DNA from: an uncultured Faecalibacterium sp.
GTDB taxonomy: Bacteria > Bacillota > Clostridia > Oscillospirales > Ruminococcaceae
Direction: 5' to 3'
DNA: 13,061 bases
NCBI GenBank assembly: GCA_934561485.1
Contig: CAKTGS010000053.1
Coordinates: 1 to 13,061 of the forward strand
The notes under the pieces are model-generated. The model saw nothing but the letters and a program-made list of their open reading frames with translations, was not told the DNA's origin and did no database searches. This document shows positions 6,584 to 13,061 of the stretch, piece by piece (the stretch's first letter is position 1; the number at the start of each line of letters is the position of its first letter). The position numbers were made by a program, and so were the translations under genes.

Positions 6584-6892
6584 ATGGCAGTTGTTACCAT
6601 TACCACAGAAAACTTTGCGCAGGAAGTGCTGCAGAGCACAAAGCCGGTGCTGCTGGATTTCTGGGCCAGCTGGTGCGGCCCCTGCCGGATGCTCAGCCCC
6701 ATTGTGGACGAAGTAGCCGAGGAGCGCACGGACGTCAAGGTGGGCAAGGTGAACGTGGATGAGCAGCCGGAGCTGGCGGCGCAGTTCGGCGTGATGAGCA
6801 TTCCCACCCTGCTGGTGTTTGAGCAGGGCAAGCTGACCAAACAGGCGGTGGGTGCCCGCCCCAAGTCCGGCGTGCTGGCACTGCTGGGCTGA
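6584..6892 (+). CDS. trxA: Thioredoxin
   Basis: Encodes 102 residues, the usual length of a cytosolic thioredoxin (a small disulfide reductase recycled by thioredoxin reductase). The active site is W30-C31-G32-P33-C34, inside the canonical FWASWCGPC context. The conserved cis-proline is P74 in SIPTL. No signal peptide is present. ATG at 6584 follows GGAGGG by 7 nt. The gene stands alone between two terminators, so it is a single-gene unit and not part of the upstream reductase operon. No thioredoxin reductase gene is in the window. The C-terminus is slightly shorter than E. coli TrxA, but nothing catalytic is missing. Confidence 0.95.
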   Translation: MAVVTITTENFAQEVLQSTKPVLLDFWASWCGPCRMLSPIVDEVAEERTDVKVGKVNVDEQPELAAQFGVMSIPTLLVFEQGKLTKQAVGARPKSGVLALLG

Positions 6893-6910
6893 CACAAAAG
6901 CAAGGATTCT

Positions 6911-6944
6911 GCGGCGGCAGGGCTGTGCCCTGCCGCCGCTTTTT
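6911..6944 (+). terminator. Intrinsic terminator after thioredoxin
   Basis: A perfect 13-bp stem GCGGCGGCAGGGC/GCCCTGCCGCCGC with loop TGT (6924-6926) is followed by TTTTT (6940-6944). Confidence 0.95.
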
Positions 6945-6947
6945 GTC

Positions 6948-6976
6948 TTGACCGGCCTGCCGGAAAAGACTACAAT
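6948..6976 (+). promoter_or_regulatory. Promoter for the TPR lipoprotein gene
   Basis: TTGACC (6948-6953), a 17-nt spacer and TACAAT (6971-6976) form a good SigA-type promoter immediately after the thioredoxin terminator and ~64 nt before the chosen start codon. Confidence 0.75.
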
Positions 6977-7039
6977 GAACGTGTACGGCCTGCGGCCTTG
7001 CGGCGCAGGCGGAACGATGGAAATTTGGGAGGAACCATC

Positions 7040-8887
7040 ATGTGCGGAAAAATCAACCGGCAGGCCCCGCTGCGTCTTGCGGCGGCGGTGGTGCTGCTGC
7101 TGGCCCTTCTCACGGCCTGCACCAGCAAAGCGGCCAGGGCACAGGAAAAAATTGAACTGGGCCAGAAATATCTGACTGAACTGAACTACACCGAAGCTGT
7201 GGCGTCCTTTACGGAGGCCATCGAGCTGGACCCGGAGAACATTCCCGCCTACATGGGCCGTGCGGAAGCCTATATCGGCTTGAAGCAGTACGATGACGCC
7301 AAGGCGGACTACACCACGGCGATTGAGAAAACCGAGGAGCAGCCCTACACCCAGGCGGAAGCTTACATCGGCCGCGCCGAGGTGAACGAGCTGACCACCG
7401 CCAACGAGGACGCCCTGAGTGACTACGAAGCGGCATCCACCGCACTGGACAAGGTGGACGTGGAAAAGATCACGGACGTGACCGAGCAGATGCTGGAAGC
7501 CTTGAAGATCAAGGTCTACAACGCATGCGCCCGTTTGAGCGCTCTGTTCGGCAAAAACGATGCCGCCGTGGCAGGCTACACCAAGGCGATTGACAGTCTG
7601 GCAAAACTGCCGGACGACACGGACGTGCTGGATGTGAAGGCGACAAAAATCACTTCCTACACAGGCCGTGCGGAGGCCAACACCAAGCTGGAAAATTATG
7701 CGGACGTCCTGCCGGACTATGACGCCCTGATCGACCTGGGCGAGGACAAAGCGGCAGACCGCGACACCCTGCTGGCGGCTCTGAGTCTTGCCCAGAGCCA
7801 GGCGGGCGACCTTGCGGGTGCCGACAGCTGGCTGGGCGAGGTGAACCACGCCGACTACGCGGAGAGCATCCAGCTGACCGCCGCCGAGGACCTGCTGAAG
7901 AACGCTGCAGAGCTTGCCAAGGCAGACGGCACCAAGACCTACGACAAAATCAAGGCCGCGCTGACCACGGACGAAGCCAAGGCGGCCATGCAGAATGTGC
8001 TGGCCCGCGGCTACCAGCTGCGCTATTATGATGCAGACGGCAAAATGCTGGCCGTTTATGCCAACACCACCGCCTGGGATGACGTGAAGGCCGAAGAAAA
8101 CGGCACCGTGACAGCAGATGCCGTGGCGGCGGTCACCGCACCCACCGCAGAGGATGTGAACAATGTTTCCCTGAGCAAGCTTTACGTTTACTACGGTGCC
8201 GCCGAGGGCCGCAGCCGGGAAGGTGAAGGTGTGTGGTACATCCTGAACCCTGCAAAAACCGACCTGACCGCCGAGACTTACACCTGGAAAAATGACCAGC
8301 CGGAGGGCGGTTTCCGGCAGAAAGCAGCAGCTGCCGCTACTACCGCCCCGGCGGCCGGGAGCGCCGCTCCGGCTGCAGCGGCGGCATCCGGGGCCAAGCA
8401 GGTCAAGGCTTCGGCAGCCGAGCCGAAAAACCTCTACACCCTCAACTCCACCTTTACGGTCAGCGGCCAGAACGTGCAGTGCACCACCACGGTGGACCCG
8501 ACTGCCGCAGACCCCGCCATGCAGGAACAGGTGCGGGCCGCACTGGCCCTGACGGGACTGACCGGCTACAAGGGTACCTTCCATTTCTCGCAGCCGGTGC
8601 AGGGCATCCTGCGCGAAAACAACCGCACCGTGGTGCTGGTGCCCGCCGGTACCACCATGACCGTGACCTGGAACATCCTGAACCAGGACGGCACGGTGGG
8701 CCAGACCTTCAACAGCCTGGTTGTTCTGGACGCTTCCAACAAGTACAGCGGCAGTGTGCAGCAGGTCACGGTGCAGGCGGGCCAGTCGGTCGGCCCGTGC
8801 ATGGCAAAACTGTACAGCCCGGCCAGCGGCTCGGTGGGAGAAGCCTTTGTGTCCACCGTTTCGGTCATTGTGCGGGCAGCGGGATGA
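7040..8887 (+). CDS. TPR-repeat lipoprotein with unknown C-terminal domain
   Basis: Encodes 615 residues. A lipoprotein signal (hydrophobic run AAAVVLLLALLTAC) puts the lipidated cysteine at C27, so the mature protein is anchored outside the membrane. Residues ~34-145 contain tetratricopeptide-type repeats (for example LTELNYTEAVASFTEAIEL and IGLKQYDDAKADYTTAIE), with further degenerate helical repeats to ~300. A middle segment with an IL/YYxADGK look (~330-420) follows. Next is a low-complexity Ala/Pro/Ser linker (~427-465), and then a beta-rich, Thr/Val-rich domain (~470-615) that I do not recognise. ATG at 7040 is chosen over the in-frame start at 6998 because GGGAGG lies 7 nt upstream and the signal peptide begins there. 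TPRs normally mediate protein contacts; a role in envelope assembly is a guess. Confidence 0.82.
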   Translation: MCGKINRQAPLRLAAAVVLLLALLTACTSKAARAQEKIELGQKYLTELNYTEAVASFTEAIELDPENIPAYMGRAEAYIGLKQYDDAKADYTTAIEKTEEQPYTQAEAYIGRAEVNELTTANEDALSDYEAASTALDKVDVEKITDVTEQMLEALKIKVYNACARLSALFGKNDAAVAGYTKAIDSLAKLPDDTDVLDVKATKITSYTGRAEANTKLENYADVLPDYDALIDLGEDKAADRDTLLAALSLAQSQAGDLAGADSWLGEVNHADYAESIQLTAAEDLLKNAAELAKADGTKTYDKIKAALTTDEAKAAMQNVLARGYQLRYYDADGKMLAVYANTTAWDDVKAEENGTVTADAVAAVTAPTAEDVNNVSLSKLYVYYGAAEGRSREGEGVWYILNPAKTDLTAETYTWKNDQPEGGFRQKAAAAATTAPAAGSAAPAAAAASGAKQVKASAAEPKNLYTLNSTFTVSGQNVQCTTTVDPTAADPAMQEQVRAALALTGLTGYKGTFHFSQPVQGILRENNRTVVLVPAGTTMTVTWNILNQDGTVGQTFNSLVVLDASNKYSGSVQQVTVQAGQSVGPCMAKLYSPASGSVGEAFVSTVSVIVRAAG

Positions 8888-8923
8888 GCACCCGGAGAAA
8901 CGACATTGAACCCATAAAACCAG

Positions 8924-8973
8924 GAGCAGACAGCATCCGGATTCGGCAGAAGCGGATGCTGTCTGCTCTTTTT
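8924..8973 (+). terminator. Intrinsic terminator after the TPR lipoprotein gene
   Basis: A perfect 16-bp stem GAGCAGACAGCATCCG/CGGATGCTGTCTGCTC (8924-8939 with 8953-8968), a 13-nt loop, and TTTTT (8969-8973). Confidence 0.93.
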
Positions 8974-9027
8974 GTTTGCGGGAATCATCACGTGTTTTGC
9001 CTTTGGGCTGAAACATTTTCGCCTTTC

Positions 9028-9056
9028 TGTACAAACGCACAGAAAAATTGTATGAT
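9028..9056 (+). promoter_or_regulatory. Upstream his promoter (P1)
   Basis: TGTACA (9028-9033), a 17-nt spacer and TATGAT (9051-9056) form a plausible promoter. A transcript from here would run through the second promoter and its palindrome. Confidence 0.5.
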
Positions 9057-9084
9057 GGTACCGAAAACACTGTCACTTTCCTGC

Positions 9085-9113
9085 TTTACAACTTTATCAA
9101 GATAAAGTACAAT
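9085..9113 (+). promoter_or_regulatory. Main his operon promoter (P2)
   Basis: TTTACA (9085-9090), a 17-nt spacer and TACAAT (9108-9113) are both one base from consensus. The spacer is almost entirely a perfect palindrome, so the promoter appears built for repression. Confidence 0.75.
9091..9108. promoter_or_regulatory. Palindromic operator candidate inside the his promoter
   Basis: ACTTTATC (9091-9098), AA, GATAAAGT (9101-9108) is a perfect 8+8 inverted repeat that fills the -35/-10 spacer and touches the first base of the -10. A dimeric repressor bound here would exclude RNA polymerase. A histidine- or amino-acid-responsive repressor is the obvious candidate, but the regulator is not in the window. 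Confidence 0.65.
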
Positions 9114-9243
9114 AACAACAGAACCCATAAAAAGGAACCTGCGTGGAGTGTGCCGCGCCGTTCTGCACAAGGTGCCGGGCAGTGCGGCCCGGCGGGATCC
9201 AGGAGCCGAAAAGGATACGAGTGTAAAAACAGGGAGAACGGAA
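9114..9243 (+). promoter_or_regulatory. 5' leader of the his operon
   Basis: About 125 nt lie between P2 and the hisZG start codon. A perfect 7-bp hairpin GCCGGGC/GCCCGGC (9174-9193) is present but has no T-run. I see no run of histidine codons for a leader-peptide attenuator, no T-box signature (GGTGG-like antiterminator bulge) and no terminator. A frame opening with GTG at 9148 joins the hisZG frame, but it lacks a ribosome binding site. Confidence 0.45.
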
Positions 9244-10842
9244 ATGGAATTGGATCTTTCTTCGCTGCAGCCCAAGGAGCGCGCCTCCTTTGCGCTGCGG
9301 GCGCTGTACGAAGCGGCGGGCTGCCGCAAATACCACATGGGCCGCTTTGAGGAGTACGGCCTGTACCAGGAAAACCGCAGCTTCCTTTCCTCGGAGCAGG
9401 TCATCACCTTTACCGACCTGGACGGCCGTCTGCTGGCCCTCAAGCCGGACGTGACCCTTTCCATTGCCAAAACGGCGCAGCCGACCCCCGGCCAGACTTT
9501 GCGCTACTATTACCACGAAAATGTCTACCGCCCCTCGGCAGAGAGCCACACCTTCCAGGAGATCTCCCAGATGGGCCTGGAGGTGCTGGGCAAGGTAGGC
9601 GAAGCAGAAGTGCAGCAGGCCGTCTGCCTGGCGGCGCAGTCGCTGGGGCAGCTGGGCACCGAGTGGGTGCTGGAAGTGAGCCACATGGGCTACCTGTTCG
9701 GCCTGTTCGATGCGCTGGCTGTGCCGGATGCCGCCCGGGCCAGACTGCTGGAAAAGCTGCGGCAGAAAAACGCCCATGAGCTGCGGGCGGCGGCCCTTGC
9801 CGCCGGGCTGGATGTTGCCGCCGCCGACACCCTGTGCCGGGTGCTGGAACTGACCGGCAGCTATGCGGCCACCCTGCCCAAGGCCGCAGCCCTGTGCCGG
9901 AACGAGGCCATGCAGGCCGCTGTGGCAGAACTGCAGGGGCTGGCCGCACCGTTGGAAACGGCAGGCGGCGTGATCCGGCTGGATATGACGCTGGCCGGTG
10001 AGATGGAATATTACAACGGCCTGGTGTTTCAGGGCTACCTCAAGGCCCTGCCCCGCCCCCTGCTCAAGGGCGGCCGGTATGACCTGCTGATGCAGAAGTT
10101 CACCCCTGGGGCCGGTGCCATTGGTTTTGCGGTGTATCTGGACGAGCTGGACCGCCTGAGCGCTCCCCTGCCGCCGGTGCAGAAAAACAGCACCGGAAAG
10201 GTAATGCTGAACGTGGCCCTGCCGAAGGGCCGCCTGGGCGATAAGGTGTACAACCTGCTGGCGGGCATCGGCTATGGCTGCCCGGAGGACTACAACGCCA
10301 CCCGCAAGCTGGTGGTGGAAAACCCGGAAGCAGGCATCCGCTATTTCCTCGTGAAGCCCAGCGATGTTGCCATTTACGTGGAGCACGGTGCAGCGGACGT
10401 GGGCATTGTGGGCAAGGATATCCTCACCGAAGCTTCGGCGGATGTGTATGAGCTGCTGGACACCGGTCTGGGCAGATGCCGCATGTGCGTGGCCGCCCCG
10501 GCGGATTACAAGGACGACCCCAGCCGCCCGGTGCGGGTGGCCACCAAGTTTGTCAACATTGCAAAAAGCTATTACGCATCCATGGGCCGGGACATTGATA
10601 TCATCAAGTTGAACGGCTCCATTGAGCTGGCCCCCATCCTGGGCCTGTCGGATGTCATTGTGGACATTGTGGAAACCGGCACCACCCTGCGGGAAAACGG
10701 CCTGAAGGTGGTTGCCGAGTTCATGCCCATCTCGGCCCGGTTCATTGCCAACAAGGCCAGCTACCAGTTCAAGCACGCGGAAATGGATGCCATGCTGGAA
10801 AAGCTGCGGGGGCAGCTGCAGAACAAGGAGGAAGCAAAATGA
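9244..10842 (+). CDS. hisZG: HisZ-HisG fusion: ATP phosphoribosyltransferase regulatory and catalytic parts in one protein
   Basis: Encodes 532 residues joining two normally separate subunits of the first enzyme of histidine synthesis (ATP + PRPP to phosphoribosyl-ATP). Residues ~1-315 are HisZ, a histidyl-tRNA-synthetase-like regulatory domain: motif 2-like RYYYHENVYR from R87, and motif 3-like G276-G-R-Y279. Residues ~319-532 are short-form HisG: A325-L-P-K-G-R330 at the start and the PRPP-binding E477-T-G-T-T481. The short form lacks its own regulatory domain and needs HisZ, so the fusion is functionally sensible. ATG at 9244 follows GGGAG by 7 nt. No stop codon or frameshift separates the parts. 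An in-frame ATG at 10204 (M321) could give free HisG, but only a weak GGAAAGG lies before it. The gene overlaps hisD by ATGA. Confidence 0.9.
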   Translation: MELDLSSLQPKERASFALRALYEAAGCRKYHMGRFEEYGLYQENRSFLSSEQVITFTDLDGRLLALKPDVTLSIAKTAQPTPGQTLRYYYHENVYRPSAESHTFQEISQMGLEVLGKVGEAEVQQAVCLAAQSLGQLGTEWVLEVSHMGYLFGLFDALAVPDAARARLLEKLRQKNAHELRAAALAAGLDVAAADTLCRVLELTGSYAATLPKAAALCRNEAMQAAVAELQGLAAPLETAGGVIRLDMTLAGEMEYYNGLVFQGYLKALPRPLLKGGRYDLLMQKFTPGAGAIGFAVYLDELDRLSAPLPPVQKNSTGKVMLNVALPKGRLGDKVYNLLAGIGYGCPEDYNATRKLVVENPEAGIRYFLVKPSDVAIYVEHGAADVGIVGKDILTEASADVYELLDTGLGRCRMCVAAPADYKDDPSRPVRVATKFVNIAKSYYASMGRDIDIIKLNGSIELAPILGLSDVIVDIVETGTTLRENGLKVVAEFMPISARFIANKASYQFKHAEMDAMLEKLRGQLQNKEEAK

Positions 10843-12116
10843 TCAAGCTGTACAACTTTGACGAGCTGAAGCCCGAACAGATCCTGAACCGGGACATCCG
10901 CGCCGAAAAGAACGTAGAGGATGTGGTGGACGCCATCCTTGCAGATGTGCGCGCCCGGGGCGATGAAGCCCTGAAGGATTACGCCCTGAAATTTGACGGG
11001 GCAAAAATTGAGGACCTGCAGGTGACCCAGGCGGAAATTGACGAAGCCTTTGCGGGCATGGACCCCTACTTCCTCGAGACCCTGCGCCAGGCCGCCGCCA
11101 ATATTGAGAGCTTCCACCGCCAGCAGGTGCACAAGAATTTTGTGGTGAACGACAAGCCCGGCATTGTGCTGGGCCAGAAATATACCCCCATTGAAAAGGC
11201 CGGTGTGTACGTGCCCGGCGGCACGGCGGCCTACCCGTCCACCGTGCTCATGGATGTCATTCCGGCCAAGGTGGCGGGCGTCTCCGAGATCGTCATGACC
11301 ACCCCCGCCGGAAAGGACGGCAGAGTGAACCCGGTCATTCTGGCCGCTGCCGCCACCGCCGGTGTGACCAAAATTTTCAAGACCGGCGGCGCCCAGGCCG
11401 TGGCGGCTCTGGCCTATGGCACCCAGAGCATTCCGGCCGTGGATAAGATCGTAGGCCCCGGCAACATTTATGTTGCCACCGCCAAGCGCAAGGTGTTTGG
11501 CAAGGTGGGCATTGATATGATCGCCGGCCCCAGCGAGATTTTGGTGCTGGCAGACGGCGGCTGCAACCCCGCCTGGGTGGCCGCCGACCTTTTGAGCCAG
11601 GCCGAGCACGACAAGCTGGCCAGCCCGGTGCTGGTTACCGACAGCCCGGAGCTGGCCAGGGCCGTGCAGGCAGAGCTGGAAGTGCAGATCCCCCAGCTGC
11701 CCCGGGCCGCCATTGCCCGCGCCAGCGTGGACGACAACGGCAAGATCATCGTCTGCACCGACCTGCACAAGGCCATTGAAGCCTGCAACATCATTGCACC
11801 GGAACACCTGGAAGTGTGCGTGGAGGACCCCTTCGGCGTGCTGAACGAGATCAAAAATGCGGGCAGCATCTTCCTGGGCCGCAACGTGCCGGAAGCCCTG
11901 GGCGACTACTTTGCAGGCCCCAACCACACCCTGCCCACCAGCGGCACGGCCCGCTTTTCCAGCCCGCTGGGCGTGGATGACTTTGTGAAGAAGTCCAGCT
12001 TTATTTACTACACCCGCGAAGCCCTGGGCGAGGTGGCACCCCGCATTGCAGACTTTGCCGAGCGCGAGGGCCTGCACGCCCACGCCAAGAGCGTGACCAT
12101 CCGGTATGAGAAATAA
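10839..12116 (+). CDS. hisD: Histidinol dehydrogenase
   Basis: Encodes 425 residues (E. coli HisD is 434). The zinc-dependent enzyme oxidises L-histidinol to L-histidine in two NAD+-dependent steps. Family motifs are intact: PGGTAAYPSTVLMDVIPAKVAG, VDKIVGPGNIYVA and IDMIAGPSEILVLAD. The zinc ligands are Q254 and H257 (SQAEHD), D356 (LGDYFAGPNHTLPTSG) and H415 (LHAHAKSV). The catalytic pair is E322-H323 (PEHLEV). The ATG overlaps the hisZG stop in ATGA, and AAGGAGG just upstream serves as ribosome binding site, so translation is coupled. Downstream, a repeat element separates it from hisC. Confidence 0.97.
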   Translation: MIKLYNFDELKPEQILNRDIRAEKNVEDVVDAILADVRARGDEALKDYALKFDGAKIEDLQVTQAEIDEAFAGMDPYFLETLRQAAANIESFHRQQVHKNFVVNDKPGIVLGQKYTPIEKAGVYVPGGTAAYPSTVLMDVIPAKVAGVSEIVMTTPAGKDGRVNPVILAAAATAGVTKIFKTGGAQAVAALAYGTQSIPAVDKIVGPGNIYVATAKRKVFGKVGIDMIAGPSEILVLADGGCNPAWVAADLLSQAEHDKLASPVLVTDSPELARAVQAELEVQIPQLPRAAIARASVDDNGKIIVCTDLHKAIEACNIIAPEHLEVCVEDPFGVLNEIKNAGSIFLGRNVPEALGDYFAGPNHTLPTSGTARFSSPLGVDDFVKKSSFIYYTREALGEVAPRIADFAEREGLHAHAKSVTIRYEK

Positions 12117-12121
12117 AGGTG

Positions 12122-12263
12122 GCTCGCCCTCTCAGTCAAATCCTTTGGATTTGCCAGCTCTCCCAAAGGGAGAGCCCTTGGCAGTCCACACAAAGTTTTC
12201 GGTTTCGCCAGAGGCTCTCCCTTTGGGAGAGCTGGACGCGAAGCGGCCTGAGAGGGCAAGGCC
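12122..12263. repeat. Four-hairpin inverted-repeat element B inside the his operon
   Basis: The outer arms GCCCTCTCAG (12126-12135) and CTGAGAGGGC (12248-12257) are exact complements. Inside lie AAATCC/GGATTT with loop TTT (12138-12152), GCTCTCCC/GGGAGAGC with loop AAA (12157-12175), its counterpart GCTCTCCC/GGGAGAGC with loop TTT (12214-12232), and CGC/GCG with loop GAA (12237-12245). Each half therefore reads CTCAG, small hairpin, CCAGCTC...-type hairpin, and the two halves face each other. Element A has the same plan. There is no T-run at the ends, so it may not stop transcription; it could still act in RNA processing or partial polarity between hisD and hisC. Confidence 0.8.
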
Positions 12264-12297
12264 GTTCACCATAATAGAATAAGCCGGAGGAACCATT

Positions 12298-13061
12298 ATG
12301 AGCCGTTTTCTTTCTCCAACCCTGTCCGCTGTCACACCCTATACCCCGGGCGAACAGCCGCAGGACCAGCAGTACATCAAACTGAACACCAACGAAAGCC
12401 CCTACCTGCCCAGCCCGGCGGTGGTGGCGGCGGTGAGCGAAGCCGAGGTGGAAAAACTCCGCCTGTACTCCGACCCCGCCTGTGCCGATCTGCTCAAGGC
12501 GGCTGCGGCACACTTCAACCTGCAGCCGGATCAGATCATGCCCGGCAACGGCAGCGATGAGAACCTGTTTTTTGCGCTGCGGGCTTTTTGTGACGAGCAG
12601 CACCCGCTGGCCTATGCGGACATCACCTACGGCTGCTATGGCGTGTGGTGCGGCCTGCTGCACATTCCCAGCCACATCATCCCGTTAAAGGATGATTTCA
12701 CGCTGGACCCTGCCGACTACTACGGCCTGAATAAAACCATCGTCATCGCCAACCCCAACGCACCCACCGGCATTGCCCTGCCCCGCAGTGCCATTGAGGG
12801 CATTCTGAAAGCCAACCCCGATAACGTGGTGATCGTGGATGAAGCCTATGTGGACTTTGGCGGCGAGAGCTGCGTGCCGCTGATCGACCAATACGAGAAC
12901 CTGCTGGTGGTGCAGACCTTCTCCAAGTCCCGCCAGCTGGCCGGTGCCCGTCTGGGTCTTGCCATGGGCAATGCAAAGCTCATTGCCGACCTGAACCGGG
13001 TCAAGTTCAGCCTGAACCCCTACAACATCAACCGCCTGACCCTGAAAGCCGGGCAGGCCGC
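12298..13061 (+). CDS. hisC: Histidinol-phosphate aminotransferase, 5' part
   Basis: The frame runs off the window edge after about 254 codons of an expected ~350. HisC is a PLP-dependent enzyme that converts imidazole-acetol phosphate to histidinol phosphate with glutamate. The N-terminal part has IKLNTNESPYLPSPAV, the HisC/aminotransferase class I-II signature, then PGNGSDENL, ANPNAPTG, and VIVDEAYVDFGG. TFSKSRQLAGARLG places the PLP-binding lysine at K209. ATG at 12298 follows CGGAGG by 7 nt. It is 181 nt after hisD, with the repeat element in between, and is presumably part of the same operon since no clear promoter of its own is visible. Confidence 0.95.
   Translation, partial: MSRFLSPTLSAVTPYTPGEQPQDQQYIKLNTNESPYLPSPAVVAAVSEAEVEKLRLYSDPACADLLKAAAAHFNLQPDQIMPGNGSDENLFFALRAFCDEQHPLAYADITYGCYGVWCGLLHIPSHIIPLKDDFTLDPADYYGLNKTIVIANPNAPTGIALPRSAIEGILKANPDNVVIVDEAYVDFGGESCVPLIDQYENLLVVQTFSKSRQLAGARLGLAMGNAKLIADLNRVKFSLNPYNINRLTLKAGQA

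Noticed and set aside
6998..7039. An in-frame start 14 codons upstream for the TPR lipoprotein
   Set aside because: It would put an Arg/Asp/Gly-rich stretch before the signal peptide. ATG 7040 has GGGAGG at the proper distance.
4289..9076. A 1595-codon open frame on the minus strand across the flavoprotein, thioredoxin and TPR genes
   Set aside because: It is antisense to three well-supported genes and their terminators. Its product is a His/Gly/Val/Leu-rich composition with no domain, the expected shadow of GC-rich codon use on the other strand.
9148..9243. A GTG start giving HisZ-HisG 32 extra residues
   Set aside because: No ribosome binding site precedes 9148, the extra residues look unlike HisZ, and GGGAG sits 7 nt before ATG 9244.
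12264..12297. A separate promoter for hisC just after repeat B
   Set aside because: TTCACC and AT-rich bases are present, but the spacing is wrong for a -35/-10 pair, and only ~35 nt lie before the start codon.

Overview
This window looks like a stretch of chromosome from a GC-rich Firmicute (about 60% GC by eye). Strong AGGAGG-type ribosome binding sites, a split transketolase, an ECF-type vitamin uptake component, short-form HisG with HisZ, and lipoproteins with Gram-positive export signals all fit a gut Clostridia member of the Oscillospiraceae/Ruminococcaceae. Faecalibacterium or a close relative is my best guess. No phage, transposase, tRNA, rRNA or CRISPR array is visible.

Left part (1-1433): the 3' end of a sodium-coupled serine/threonine symporter (sstT) faces a minus-strand ECF transporter S component. 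A compact four-hairpin inverted-repeat element (271-419) lies between them and probably terminates both. The ECF gene has a near-consensus promoter and a ~205-nt 5' leader ending in a very strong intrinsic terminator placed just before its ribosome binding site. That is the layout of a transcription-attenuating riboswitch, but I could not assign its class.

Middle (1434-6424): the two transketolase subunits form a tight two-gene operon ending at a bidirectional terminator shared with a convergent LysR-type regulator. The LysR gene is divergent from a large exported flavoprotein of the fumarate-reductase family (lipobox, covalent-FMN domain, FAD domain). A perfect 21-bp palindrome lies in the divergent promoter region and overlaps the regulator's own -35. 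The likely scheme is a substrate-responsive regulator controlling an extracellular terminal reductase. The reductase lacks the usual fumarate-binding C-terminal motif, so its acceptor is probably something other than fumarate.

Right-middle (6425-8973): thioredoxin and a TPR lipoprotein are single-gene units, each ended by a strong hairpin terminator.

Right (8974-13061): the start of a histidine operon. Two stacked promoters precede it, and the inner one carries an 18-bp palindrome that fills the spacer between -35 and -10. The first gene is a HisZ-HisG fusion in one reading frame. It overlaps hisD by 4 nt; then comes a second copy of the four-hairpin element (12122-12263), then hisC, which is cut by the window edge. 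The four half-units of the two elements carry different small-hairpin sequences that all remain self-paired, which suggests the folded structure is what is maintained.
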